The notes beneath the pieces are model-generated. The model was given only the letters and a program-made list of their open reading frames with translations, was not told the origin of the DNA and searched no databases. Source: an uncultured Schlesneria sp. (GTDB taxonomy: Bacteria > Planctomycetota > Planctomycetia > Planctomycetales > Planctomycetaceae). Taken from it: a stretch of 64,000 nt of DNA. The stretch spans positions 1 to 64,000 of the forward strand of contig CAIQIR010000083.1 of assembly GCA_903871875.1 (NCBI GenBank), in the 5' to 3' direction. The position numbers were made by a program, and so were the translations under genes. Below, in pieces: positions 9,359-19,037 of the stretch (position 1 is the first letter of the stretch; each line of letters begins with the position of its first letter).

Positions 9359-12300
9359 AACCCGTAACGGCCAGCAGAGGGCGACGGTCATTCCCCCATA
9401 CGGTGATGTCAAAAGTGGCCCGCGTCTGGTTGACGTCCACAATTTGCGATCGAATCCAGCAGATTTCCGCAGGACGAGGCAAACGATAAAACGTCGCTCG
9501 TTTCGCGCTCTGGGGCAACGTGATCCCGGGACGAATGCAGTTCCACGCCAGAATGCCAGATGCAAATAACGTCGCATCGAACACCGCACTTGGCGTTAAC
9601 CATCTCGAAATGTCTCGTGCTGCTCCGGCCAATTCGCCCAGGGACGGTGCACTCACTCGCCCCCAGATTCGACGATTTTCGGGATTAATCGCATGTTTTC
9701 TCAAGCAACGTAAGGGACCACCGACGTAGAAACCGGATCCCTGAGGAGGATATTGTGTTGGTTGCCAATCAAGATTTCGTAGAGCCTGTCGATCCAACAT
9801 TTCGTCGAACTCGGATTCGGAGGTCGCCGATTTGAATTCGACGATCGCCTTCGCATACAACCGATCCTTGCTTACCAGCGTGCCATTCCGCGAATAGAAT
9901 TCAGCCGTCAATTCAGCGGCAACGGAGTCATCCGATACCCGAGTTGAAACCACTTGCATTTCGCGGGGGCGATCGGTGGGAAACTTGACGCTGGTTAAGA
10001 TTTCTAGATCCCTCAGACTCGTCGGACGTGAACCGTTTTGAGCGAGAGCTGCTCCTTCCGCCAGAAGTTCGGCCATCATCACCATCGGGAGCAATGGCCG
10101 GCCATTCAAACAATGTTCGCTCAAAAAGGGATCGGCCACAGGATTCAGCACTGCCGAGGCCGCAAGCGAGTCATCAGGTCCAGACGACAGTCGCTCAAGC
10201 AGTGGCCCCACGCTGGTACCGTCAGTTTTGCCTCCGGCACACTCCGATCCCAGCACAATCCGATCTGCCGGATAGAACATCCGATAGTAGCGCATATCGG
10301 TGATCAAGACTTCGCTGATCGGCAGGCCGGCCTCGACTTCACTCAGGAAATGTGCAGCTCCTTCAGCCGCTGGCATCAGGTGCATGCCAATCGATTGCAG
10401 GGCCAAACGAGTTTCTGGCTTCGTCGCCATTCCAATGTTGTCCCAGGCATGCCAATGAAACACCGTCGCGGGAATTGTCGGCCGCAATTGCCGCTGCCAG
10501 TGGACGAGTTTGGCGAGCATCTCGTTCGCCAGAGAATAATCGGTGTGCCCATTTGCTCCAAAGCGACCACTGATCGATCCAAAGGCAATTAGTGCCTGAA
10601 GGGGGTCGCGCTCGGTGAGTGCCATCAGATTCAGCAGGCCGTCGATTTTAGCTCTGAGGCACTGCTCAACCATCGATTGCTCTTTGCGTTGAAAGCTGGC
10701 GTCTTTTCCTATACCCGCTCCGTGAATGATGCCATCGATCGATCCGAACTTTTGACGAATGTTGCCCAATACTTCCGCCAGTTGCGAACGGTTCGCTACG
10801 TCGCACGAATGATAGGACACTGAAAGCCCCGTGGCCCGAAACTGATTCAGCGAACGGTCGATCTCCAATGCCTTTTCAAAATCTTTCCAAGCTGTGAGTG
10901 GTGATTGCCCAAGTTTTCTTGCGCGACGCATGACATCTGCACGCAGTGCCGTGGCGTCGGTCTCGGCTCGGTGCCGATCATCATCAGTCAATCGGGGCTC
11001 AGGAGCCGTCCCCACCAGATGAAAATGAACCGTTGGAAAGCGGTCAGACATTCGCTCGACGACATAAGCCGTGATACCCCTGGCACCACCGGTGACCACC
11101 CAATTACCAGTCGGAGTCAATTGATGCGACGAATACTCCTTGATGGGTTCAGGAGTGGCTCGCAATACGGTTCGCGCGTGCCGGTCCCAGCCGATTTCGA
11201 CGTCATAACTAGGTTCGGTCAACTCGACGCAAATCGCATCGACCACGGCTGACGTAGGCGAATTTGTGGGCAGGTCGAGCAGCTTAATCGGAACGGTTCG
11301 ATAGCCATTCACCCAGCATTCGATCAGGATCGATTTGAACAATCCCGCCAGTGCGCCGCTCTCCGCCGAGGAAATTTCGTGAGCGACGCCAAAGTCGCCT
11401 CCGAGCGCGGTGACTCCGATCAGGCTGGCATCGTCCAGCAGGTTCGATTGTTCCACCAGACTGAGCCATTTCTGACACAGCCAATAGAGGGACGTGATGC
11501 CGGACTCGCGTCGATGTTTCCAGGCCGTTTCGTCGAGCGTCGGTGCCGCCTGCGCGTCGCGTGGCGTTAAGACAAACAGGTGCGGTGACGGTGTTGTTTT
11601 CCAGATCGAATCCAATGCGGCAACCGCTTCTTCACGATTTCCCAAGGCGGGAAGAAGCGAGACTGTAACCCCGAATGTTTTCAATCGTCGCGCCAGCTCT
11701 TCGCATCCCGAGTTGTCGCCGACGATGATCGCCCCCCCGGAAAAATCCGGCGCTCGTCCAGACCAGCGGCGGATCTCCGGCGGAGACATTTCGAGTCGAA
11801 ATCGTCGCGTCAATTCCGGCAATGGCTGATCGAAAACGATCTGTGGAAACTCAAGAGCTTCGAATCTTTCTTGAGCAAGGACCGCATCGTCGTCAAAGGA
11901 AACCGCGTTCTGCTCCGATTCAAGAAGTGGCTCATCCTCACCGAGAGGGAAGGTCCATGAATTTCGCAGCCGTAAGAGGTTTTCCGGGCTGACGTTTGCG
12001 CCAACGGCGACGCCGCGTAGCTCTGCTTCCTCCGTGAAGGACAGCGCCTCCCAGCCGGATATACCCGACAGAGTTGGGGCGATCAGCCTCGTCATTTCTG
12101 TTCGATCGGCGAAATCAAATAATTGGTGTCGTAAGGTTTTGCGGTGAGTTCGACCCCAGCTCTGGCCGCGTTCGAATGCTGCCGATGCCACAGCCGCCAG
12201 CGGGACCACCGGTTCGTCATTCTCAGAGTCACGCCGTCGCGATGGAGATTCCCGTTTGACTGTTTCGCTAGGAACGGCGTCCGCAGGCTGGTGACCAATC

Positions 12301-15300
12301 GCTTCGTTTGTTGATTCGTTTGGAAGGGACGATTCATGGCCATGTTCTTCCGAAATGGCAAGCGGCCCATCAGCTCTGGTGCGAAGTGACTCTTCGATCA
12401 TGTCACGAGTTTGTCGAAGTGTTCGAATCTCTAACAACACCGTGCGGCTCGCCGCGTCGGGCAACGGTAATTGGAAGTGATCACGAACTTCGCCAATTAA
12501 TTGAGCTTTCGCGATGCTGTCGATTCCAAGGTCCGATTCCAAGTCGGCATCAAGATCAATTACGTCGCGCGGATACCCTGTTTTCTCGACGACAAAATCA
12601 ATCAAAAAATCAGCAGTGGCCGAAGCCGTCGCCGACACTTCCTGCGAAGGGGGCTCGATAGCAGCGACGACATCATTCGTTGTTGGTCGACAATTGTGAT
12701 GGAATGCGTTTGTTTCTTCCAAGCGGCCAAAATCAGCTGCGGTCGGTTCTGGAGGAGCCAAATCAGTTGGGATTGGTTGAAGCCAATCTCGCTTGCCGGA
12801 CGACAGTCTCAAGAGTTCGAGCAGATCATTGACCGTTCGAAGTTCGTGGATTTGCGTTGCTTCCCAGGTCGTTTCGAGATCGAAGTACTCGCGTAGTTCT
12901 CCCAGGATTTGGACCTTGCGAATACTATCGATTCCGAGGTCGGCTTCCAGATCCCACTGCATCTCGATGATATCGGGAGGATAGCCGGTCTGCTCGACGA
13001 TGATATCGATCAGGAACTGCGACAGAGCATCGTCGTTGCCGGAATCAGATCGATAGGTGGCGAACGCATCGGCTTTCAGAGACAGGCCCTCGCCAATCGT
13101 CGAAGAAAAATCCGTGTGATTGCGCAGTACTGACGGCTCAAGTGGAGCGGGGAACTCAATTTGCGGGGTGGGGATTGTGTTCCTGAAAAATGCAGTGGTT
13201 GAAGCCGCCTGATTTGCCAGAATGCCTGAGGTGATTCCTACGGCTTCCATGGCCGCTTGAATTCGCTGCCGCTGTAGGTGAAGGCTCAGTGACGGATCAT
13301 CCATCGGAACGACAAAGGCATTTCGATTACCAATAATTTGCTGGGTGATTTTCGTCAGAATGCGGCCCGGTCCAACTTCCACGAAAACGCGTACATCTTC
13401 GGCAAGCAGCCGCTCCACATAGTTCGTCCAGTAAACCGGTTCGATCAATTGTCGCGAGAGGTTGTCAATGATTTCGACACGATCTGAGACGAATCGTCCC
13501 GAAACACTACTCAGCACGGGAATTCCTGGCGGTCGCCAACGGTGCTGACCCAAGGCGATCTGCAATGCCGGTCGCGCGGCCTCCAGCAAGGGCGTGTGGA
13601 ACGGGCTACCTACCGGGAGCTGAATCGCGGGTATTCCCAGTTGTTTCACTCGGGCCGCCAGTTCCGTCACTGCCTGTTGTGTACCCGCAATGACCGTTTG
13701 TCGAGGAGCATTTCCGTGCGAAACAAAAATATCCGTTCGAGCAGCCACGAGCGGACGAACTTCCTTCAGCGTCGCGGCGATTGACAACATCGCGCCCGTT
13801 CCGTGGGGACAACCGAGAATCGCGTTTGATCGAGCCAATGTGATGGCGAATGCCGATTCGAAATCTAGACTACCGGCTGACACGAGTGCGGCGTATTCAC
13901 CAAAACTATGTCCGATCAAAAAGTCCGGATTCAGTCCCCATTCCGTGGCTGCCTCAAAAGCGCAGACGTCCGCCGTCAGCATGGCGAACTGCGTGGCCTG
14001 TAAATCGTCGCCGGGCAAAGTTTCTTCACCAGTGATCCACGGCGAACATTCAGAGATCCCTAAACGTAGCAGTGCTTGGTCGGCCCGCTGCAACATCTTT
14101 GCCGCGGATTCAGACGACTTGATCACATCCGATAGCATACCCGTGCGATGTGATCCCTGTCCGGGAAAGAGGGCTGCCATGCGTGGTCGTTCTTCGGGCA
14201 ATGGGACACAGTAGTAAATCCCCTGCTCCTGAAGGCGTGTCGATGGCTGGCCCGGCTGCAATGTGTCCAAGAGCAACTTCAGTTTCTGTCGAAGGTGCTG
14301 CGGTGCCGAGACGATCGCCAAGCGATAAGGAGCCCGCGCGGGAATGCCGCTGCTCACTCCATCATCGCTTGGTCGTTCGGGGGCCGCCATCAGATCTACG
14401 ATTCGTCGACGCAATTCAAACTCGTCGATGCCCCACATTCGATAGATTTGCGTGGGTTGATCCTCAGGCTCTGAGCGTCGTGCTTCAATTTGATGTTGAC
14501 CGTTTGATACCGTCATCGCAGAGGACTTTCGAATCGTCATGGGCCGACTGAGTTCGGGAGCAGATGACTCTTTGGAAGCGGAGCGGACAGCGCTTTCGCT
14601 CGTCGGTTGGTTGTTGATCTCATTCGGCTTCATTTCGCAGACTGCTTGGTATTCGCCAGCAGTGGTGGTTGTTCGGAATGTCGTTGTTCCGCAGGATTCG
14701 CTGTCTATTTCCGATCTGACAGTAGCGCCGAGGATTTCAAGCAATCCACTCGCCCCTTGCCAATGTCCGAATTGATGCGTCAGCGACGATAATTCCGGTG
14801 ACGGAACGAATTTCTCAACCCCACTCGCCACCGCTTCCCGTGAAGGGTGATCCGAAACCAAAGTCGATCTGACGGTGTCGCGAGAGGTCGCACGCACATC
14901 GCGAATGATGCCGTGAATGCGATCTTGATGGGCGTTTGCATCCGCCAAACGCCGCAGTAGCAGTGCGACGACGCCTTCGCCAGGCGCTGGTCCTTTCCCA
15001 TGCCTGTCATTTTGACTGAGTGCCGATCCCCCAGTTTGATAGTTCCAAGCTTCGAATCCCGCGGCATCCAGGTCTCGTTGCGCAGCGGCGCAGAAGACGA
15101 AATCCACCACATTCGTCGCGAGCAAATGTTGAGCAGCCTGCAGTGCTGCCAAGCCGGAGTTGTCGCCGGCGTCAATTGCCAGTGCTCCCCCCATAATGTC
15201 CAGTGTCTTGGCGATACGCGACGCTTGTGTGCTGCAGGTGAAACTGCCGGTTTGATCTTTGATTGCGGGATAACTCGTCAGGATTTGTGATTGAACCGCG

Positions 15301-17303
15301 GCGCAAACCTGATGAATCTCTCGTTCATTCCAGTCGCGGTTCCGAAGTGTCGTGATGAATTCATCGACGATTTCCGGCAGCCTGAGGCCAATTTGCAGCT
15401 GATGAGAAAAGTCTCCACCAAACAGAGTACCAACCACGACGGCCGCTCGGGAACGATCAAAGGGCCGTATTCCATAGCCACTTTCGTCCAGGGCCTGTTG
15501 CGCGGCATCTAATAACATGAATTGCAATGGATTCGCATGTTCGATCTGCAAGGGAGGAATATGATGCTTCCGCCAGTCGTATTTATACCCAAGAACATAT
15601 CCCCCTTTGGCATGCTGATAGGCATGGCGAATGGTCGGCCTTGATTCCCAGAGGGGCGTGTCTCGCCAACGTTCTGTCGGTGGGGAGCTGAGCTGTGATT
15701 CACCCGACGTCAGTAACTGTCGAAAAGAATTGAGATCGAATGCACCGGGAGCAATGATCCCGCGTCCAATGACGGCGACCGATTTGTCCTTCGCCGCATC
15801 TTGATCATCCTGTTGTCGATCGCGATCTCGGTGGGTGTTCTTCGAAAGTGTGGGCGAAATCGAAGCCGGCTGGTCCAGATCAATGGGACCGTCGACAACG
15901 ACGTGCACGTTCAGGCCGCCAATCCCGAATGCGTTGATACCTGCGCGGCGCGGTTGATCAGTGACGTCGGGCCATGCCATCATGGTTGTGACAGGAACGA
16001 ACGGATTTTCCGACCATCCAATTGCAGGATTCGGGTGTGTCAAGTTAATGGTTGGCGGAATCAAACCTCGCTGCATGCTGAGCACGCATTTTAGTAAACC
16101 GGCCAGACCAGCGGTTTCCAGTGTATGCCCAAGATTCGATTTCACACTTCCCAATGGAATTTTGCGATCATGGGCCGAGTCCTGGAAAAATGCGGAAAGC
16201 GCTTCCAGTTCGGTGGCATCTCCGACCTGTGTACTCGTTGCATGGGCCTCCAAGTACTGAATCGAGCGCGGCGAAATGTCGTCAGCGTAGGCCCGCCGTA
16301 CCGCTTCAAGTTGACCTTCTTTTCGAGGTGCCCACAGGCTGCGACCCCGGCCATCCGAGGAGATGCCGATCCCTCGAACGACGCCTTGAATGGTGTCGCC
16401 GTCCGCCAGCGCCCTGGACAAGGTCTTGATCAGAATGACGACGTATCCTTCCGCATTCACTAATCCGTCAGCGGCGGCGTCGAACGGGCGCGATCCTGTC
16501 GCGCTGCAAGATTGTGCTTGCGAAAACAGGATCAAACTATCCGTCTTGGAGTAGGAGGCACTCGAAACAACCGCTTGTTCGATTTCCCCCTGTGCCAGTG
16601 CCGCACCGGCCAGCACCAGTGCCATCAAGGATGACGCGCAGGCTGCGTCGATGACCATTTGTGGTCCGTCCAATTGGAAACGACGGGCCACAAATTGAGC
16701 GGCAAAATGTGCCTCAAGTCGGGGAAGATCGCTGCTTCTGACAGGACGCCGTCGCTGAATCCTGGCGACGACTTCGGCCAGAATATCGTACCGTTCCGAT
16801 TCTGAGAGAGTCTGAAATTCGGGAATGGTGGCCACGCTCTCTGCCACTTCGGGAATCATGCTGCCCAGCACAAGTTCTCCGCCGAGCGACGATCCGCAGG
16901 AATGCCCCACATAGACGCCAGTTCGGTGTCCTGACATTGTCTCGGCCGACCAGCCTGCGTTCGAGCGAGCCGCATCGACCACTCCACACAAGATCTCGTG
17001 GCTCGGATCCCAGCACAACTTCTCCCGATCGATCGACCGCAAATCTGCAGAGGGATCGGTGGGGCGAGGTGGAATCAGCCCGGAAATCGACGAATAGGTC
17101 TTTGATTGTTCGCCGCATTGTGACGAGAGATAGAGACGTCGGTCCATTCGATCGTCTGGCATCTCTCGAACGCCACTCGCTCCGGTCGCCATCAAAGTCC
17201 AAAACGCGTCCAGGTCATCAGCCCCCGGAAGCCGGCACGCCATGCCAACGATGGCTAACGGTTCCGAGGGAAACTTCTTGCTGCAGTCAGGAGTCGTCAA
17301 CAT
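9333..17303 (-). CDS. Type I polyketide/PUFA-like synthase, KS-KS(dead)-AT-ACP-ACP-(C45-like)-KR-DH
   Basis: A 2656-residue iterative synthase. Ketosynthase 1 (about 12-475) has Cys222 in DAACASS, His354 in EAHATST and His393 in SNLGHT, so it looks active. A second KS-like domain (about 506-865) has DAGDNSG where the active Cys motif should be and lacks the EAHGT-type loop; it resembles a chain-length factor. The acyltransferase (about 1040-1340) has GQGS and Ser1133 in GHSFGE with His1236. Two carrier domains have LGIDS at Ser1460 and Ser1596. Residues 1705-1785 resemble the N-terminal chain of C45 acyltransferases. A ketoreductase (about 1850-2340) has TGGARGI at 2071 and Tyr2256. A hotdog dehydratase has His2397, Gly2401 and Pro2406 (HxxxGxxxxP) and Asp2576. 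No enoylreductase or thioesterase is seen. The start overlaps the upstream reductase gene by 7 bases. The product is unknown; a long-chain unsaturated or hydroxylated acyl chain is likely. Confidence 0.93.
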   Translation of the reverse strand: MLTTPDCSKKFPSEPLAIVGMACRLPGADDLDAFWTLMATGASGVREMPDDRMDRRLYLSSQCGEQSKTYSSISGLIPPRPTDPSADLRSIDREKLCWDPSHEILCGVVDAARSNAGWSAETMSGHRTGVYVGHSCGSSLGGELVLGSMIPEVAESVATIPEFQTLSESERYDILAEVVARIQRRRPVRSSDLPRLEAHFAAQFVARRFQLDGPQMVIDAACASSLMALVLAGAALAQGEIEQAVVSSASYSKTDSLILFSQAQSCSATGSRPFDAAADGLVNAEGYVVILIKTLSRALADGDTIQGVVRGIGISSDGRGRSLWAPRKEGQLEAVRRAYADDISPRSIQYLEAHATSTQVGDATELEALSAFFQDSAHDRKIPLGSVKSNLGHTLETAGLAGLLKCVLSMQRGLIPPTINLTHPNPAIGWSENPFVPVTTMMAWPDVTDQPRRAGINAFGIGGLNVHVVVDGPIDLDQPASISPTLSKNTHRDRDRQQDDQDAAKDKSVAVIGRGIIAPGAFDLNSFRQLLTSGESQLSSPPTERWRDTPLWESRPTIRHAYQHAKGGYVLGYKYDWRKHHIPPLQIEHANPLQFMLLDAAQQALDESGYGIRPFDRSRAAVVVGTLFGGDFSHQLQIGLRLPEIVDEFITTLRNRDWNEREIHQVCAAVQSQILTSYPAIKDQTGSFTCSTQASRIAKTLDIMGGALAIDAGDNSGLAALQAAQHLLATNVVDFVFCAAAQRDLDAAGFEAWNYQTGGSALSQNDRHGKGPAPGEGVVALLLRRLADANAHQDRIHGIIRDVRATSRDTVRSTLVSDHPSREAVASGVEKFVPSPELSSLTHQFGHWQGASGLLEILGATVRSEIDSESCGTTTFRTTTTAGEYQAVCEMKPNEINNQPTSESAVRSASKESSAPELSRPMTIRKSSAMTVSNGQHQIEARRSEPEDQPTQIYRMWGIDEFELRRRIVDLMAAPERPSDDGVSSGIPARAPYRLAIVSAPQHLRQKLKLLLDTLQPGQPSTRLQEQGIYYCVPLPEERPRMAALFPGQGSHRTGMLSDVIKSSESAAKMLQRADQALLRLGISECSPWITGEETLPGDDLQATQFAMLTADVCAFEAATEWGLNPDFLIGHSFGEYAALVSAGSLDFESAFAITLARSNAILGCPHGTGAMLSIAATLKEVRPLVAARTDIFVSHGNAPRQTVIAGTQQAVTELAARVKQLGIPAIQLPVGSPFHTPLLEAARPALQIALGQHRWRPPGIPVLSSVSGRFVSDRVEIIDNLSRQLIEPVYWTNYVERLLAEDVRVFVEVGPGRILTKITQQIIGNRNAFVVPMDDPSLSLHLQRQRIQAAMEAVGITSGILANQAASTTAFFRNTIPTPQIEFPAPLEPSVLRNHTDFSSTIGEGLSLKADAFATYRSDSGNDDALSQFLIDIIVEQTGYPPDIIEMQWDLEADLGIDSIRKVQILGELREYFDLETTWEATQIHELRTVNDLLELLRLSSGKRDWLQPIPTDLAPPEPTAADFGRLEETNAFHHNCRPTTNDVVAAIEPPSQEVSATASATADFLIDFVVEKTGYPRDVIDLDADLESDLGIDSIAKAQLIGEVRDHFQLPLPDAASRTVLLEIRTLRQTRDMIEESLRTRADGPLAISEEHGHESSLPNESTNEAIGHQPADAVPSETVKRESPSRRRDSENDEPVVPLAAVASAAFERGQSWGRTHRKTLRHQLFDFADRTEMTRLIAPTLSGISGWEALSFTEEAELRGVAVGANVSPENLLRLRNSWTFPLGEDEPLLESEQNAVSFDDDAVLAQERFEALEFPQIVFDQPLPELTRRFRLEMSPPEIRRWSGRAPDFSGGAIIVGDNSGCEELARRLKTFGVTVSLLPALGNREEAVAALDSIWKTTPSPHLFVLTPRDAQAAPTLDETAWKHRRESGITSLYWLCQKWLSLVEQSNLLDDASLIGVTALGGDFGVAHEISSAESGALAGLFKSILIECWVNGYRTVPIKLLDLPTNSPTSAVVDAICVELTEPSYDVEIGWDRHARTVLRATPEPIKEYSSHQLTPTGNWVVTGGARGITAYVVERMSDRFPTVHFHLVGTAPEPRLTDDDRHRAETDATALRADVMRRARKLGQSPLTAWKDFEKALEIDRSLNQFRATGLSVSYHSCDVANRSQLAEVLGNIRQKFGSIDGIIHGAGIGKDASFQRKEQSMVEQCLRAKIDGLLNLMALTERDPLQALIAFGSISGRFGANGHTDYSLANEMLAKLVHWQRQLRPTIPATVFHWHAWDNIGMATKPETRLALQSIGMHLMPAAEGAAHFLSEVEAGLPISEVLITDMRYYRMFYPADRIVLGSECAGGKTDGTSVGPLLERLSSGPDDSLAASAVLNPVADPFLSEHCLNGRPLLPMVMMAELLAEGAALAQNGSRPTSLRDLEILTSVKFPTDRPREMQVVSTRVSDDSVAAELTAEFYSRNGTLVSKDRLYAKAIVEFKSATSESEFDEMLDRQALRNLDWQPTQYPPQGSGFYVGGPLRCLRKHAINPENRRIWGRVSAPSLGELAGAARDISRWLTPSAVFDATLFASGILAWNCIRPGITLPQSAKRATFYRLPRPAEICWIRSQIVDVNQTRATFDITVWGNDRRPLLAVTGYVAAWLSS

Positions 17304-18943
17304 GACCTGCTCCCCACCGTAATGCCGCCATGGGTAACAAACGGCAATGACAATACGGACTCGTCTGAAGGCGTTTCGTAGAAGGATCCCAGATGGCTTC
17401 GTAGGGCTTTCATCAAGGGGAGAACTCGCGGCAATTCTTGCATGCTGCCGGTAACGGCAAATAGTCCAGACCGGATTCCGTCTTCCAGCGAAAAGTCTTC
17501 ATCAAGCCAAGCACGGAATGCGGTCGCGGAACCGTAGAGCTGCGAAATTTCGCCCTGTTCGACTGTGGGGCGGTCACAATGAATCCCGGACGGACCAACA
17601 GAAATCCGCCAATATCCTCCGCCCGACCCGGAAAGACAAAGGGAAAGTCTGAAGTCTGCTTCCGGCGTTGCGGATGGAACGTCATCGTCGTGAGGAGATC
17701 GGTCATTGCCCGGGAAAGACGTTGAAGATGTCACTTGCTGCAGCTCCTTCGAGCCTTTCGATACGTCTTCCAGGCAGCGTCGCGGTTCAATTTCTCGGCC
17801 AGAAATCGCGGGATGATCCTCGTCCTTGAATTCGGCACGAATGGCATACTGGAATGCACGAGTGAGCATCTGGATTGTCACCGGAGGGCAAGAGCGACCG
17901 ATGATGTGTTCACGGAACTGCGAGTTGTCGAACACGGGGTCCGAAATGAAATACGATCGATACGTCTCCATATGTTGGCGAAACCCCGCCAGAACTGTTT
18001 GGCTCGATTTTTCTGTCGTTCGACTGACCTCGGAAGCGGCCAATGCTGTTGACGCCGAAATTGTTTCCGACAACGCTTCCAGCATCGACGACATAATCTC
18101 GCGACCATCCGTGGGGGCAGGATTGGTGAGATGGTAAATTCCGCCGTGGCAGGACGAGTCACGAATCATTGAGCCAATCGCGTCACTGACCCAATCGACA
18201 GGAACGAGATTCCTCGACTCGTCGCCGGCCAACTCAAGCTGCTGAAGCAGGAAATCTTGAGATGGAATGAGTAAGGGGGCCTCACGAAGCAGCGTCCAGA
18301 CAAGCTGCAGCGGTTTATAGAGGGCATTAAAACTTGGTGAATAACCCGTGTCAGATTCACCAATAATCACTGATGGTCGATAGATCGTACGCGTAAATTG
18401 TCCTGCGGCCTTCTCAACAAGTTGTTCCGCGAGGCACTTGGAACGCTCGTAGACGTTTCCAAACGGGCTGTCTGACGAATGCAGTTCCTCTAGTACGGAT
18501 GCGGAACGGTTGACCTGTCCGCACGAATAGGCCGTTGAGATATAGTGAAAAGCAGCGGTTCGGGAATCACGGCAAATCTCCAGTAGGTGTCGCGTTCCGT
18601 CCACGTTGGTTCGCATGGGTTCGCCTGAAGCGGACGCCTGAAAACGAACGCTTGCTGCACAATGGACAACGGAAATGACATTTTGACGAAACCAGGTCAA
18701 ATCAGCATCCGATAGTCCAACACGCTCTCGCTGAAGCTCGCCCGCGAGCACAATTGGACGTTGCAACCGAATTCCAAGGCGTTGCTCCCACGTGGCAAGC
18801 AACTGGTCAACACGATCTGCAGCCGAGACGCCACGTCGGCCGCGAGCCAGTACGGCCACGGGCTCACGACGCCGCAATGCTTCGCAAAGCAAGTACTGGC
18901 CGAGTAGCCCTGTGATTCCTGTAAACAACCGCCAGCCAGACAA
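17297..18943 (-). CDS. Thioester reductase-like SDR with C-terminal SCP2-like domain
   Basis: A 548-residue protein. The N-terminal 360 residues match the thioester reductase/male-sterility (NAD_binding_4) group. The cofactor loop is TGITGLLG at 8-15, followed by HYISTAY near 133 and Tyr165/Lys169 in YERSK. Such enzymes release acyl chains from carrier proteins as aldehydes or alcohols using NADPH. Residues about 430-525 (strands around FRLSLCLSGSGGGYW, ending in VTGSMQELPRVLPL) resemble an SCP2 lipid-carrier fold; this is inference. The start is a TTG, supported by GGAGG six bases upstream; no ATG fits the conserved N-terminus. First gene of the operon, and it overlaps the synthase gene in ATGTTGA. 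It is the probable chain-release enzyme, since the synthase has no thioesterase. Confidence 0.85.
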   Translation of the reverse strand: MSGWRLFTGITGLLGQYLLCEALRRREPVAVLARGRRGVSAADRVDQLLATWEQRLGIRLQRPIVLAGELQRERVGLSDADLTWFRQNVISVVHCAASVRFQASASGEPMRTNVDGTRHLLEICRDSRTAAFHYISTAYSCGQVNRSASVLEELHSSDSPFGNVYERSKCLAEQLVEKAAGQFTRTIYRPSVIIGESDTGYSPSFNALYKPLQLVWTLLREAPLLIPSQDFLLQQLELAGDESRNLVPVDWVSDAIGSMIRDSSCHGGIYHLTNPAPTDGREIMSSMLEALSETISASTALAASEVSRTTEKSSQTVLAGFRQHMETYRSYFISDPVFDNSQFREHIIGRSCPPVTIQMLTRAFQYAIRAEFKDEDHPAISGREIEPRRCLEDVSKGSKELQQVTSSTSFPGNDRSPHDDDVPSATPEADFRLSLCLSGSGGGYWRISVGPSGIHCDRPTVEQGEISQLYGSATAFRAWLDEDFSLEDGIRSGLFAVTGSMQELPRVLPLMKALRSHLGSFYETPSDESVLSLPFVTHGGITVGSRSC

Positions 18944-18985
18944 CCTGCACCTCCGCGGACGATGATTAAAAATAGAAACTGATTG

Positions 18986-19037
18986 TTAACAGTTGAACTC
19001 AACAACGTTGTGACATTTGAGGCTATTAACAGCTGAA
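18986..19037. repeat. Pair of TTAACAGYTGAA repeats upstream of the polyketide operon
   Basis: TTAACAGTTGAA occurs at 18986-18997 and TTAACAGCTGAA at 19026-19037, exactly 40 bp apart and in the same orientation. They lie 43-95 bp upstream of the TTG start of the thioester reductase gene. An offset of about four helical turns puts both copies on one DNA face, as expected of a regulator binding two sites. The rest of the intergenic region 18944-19687 carries no gene I can support. It must hold divergent promoters for the lipid operon and the EPS cluster. Confidence 0.45.
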
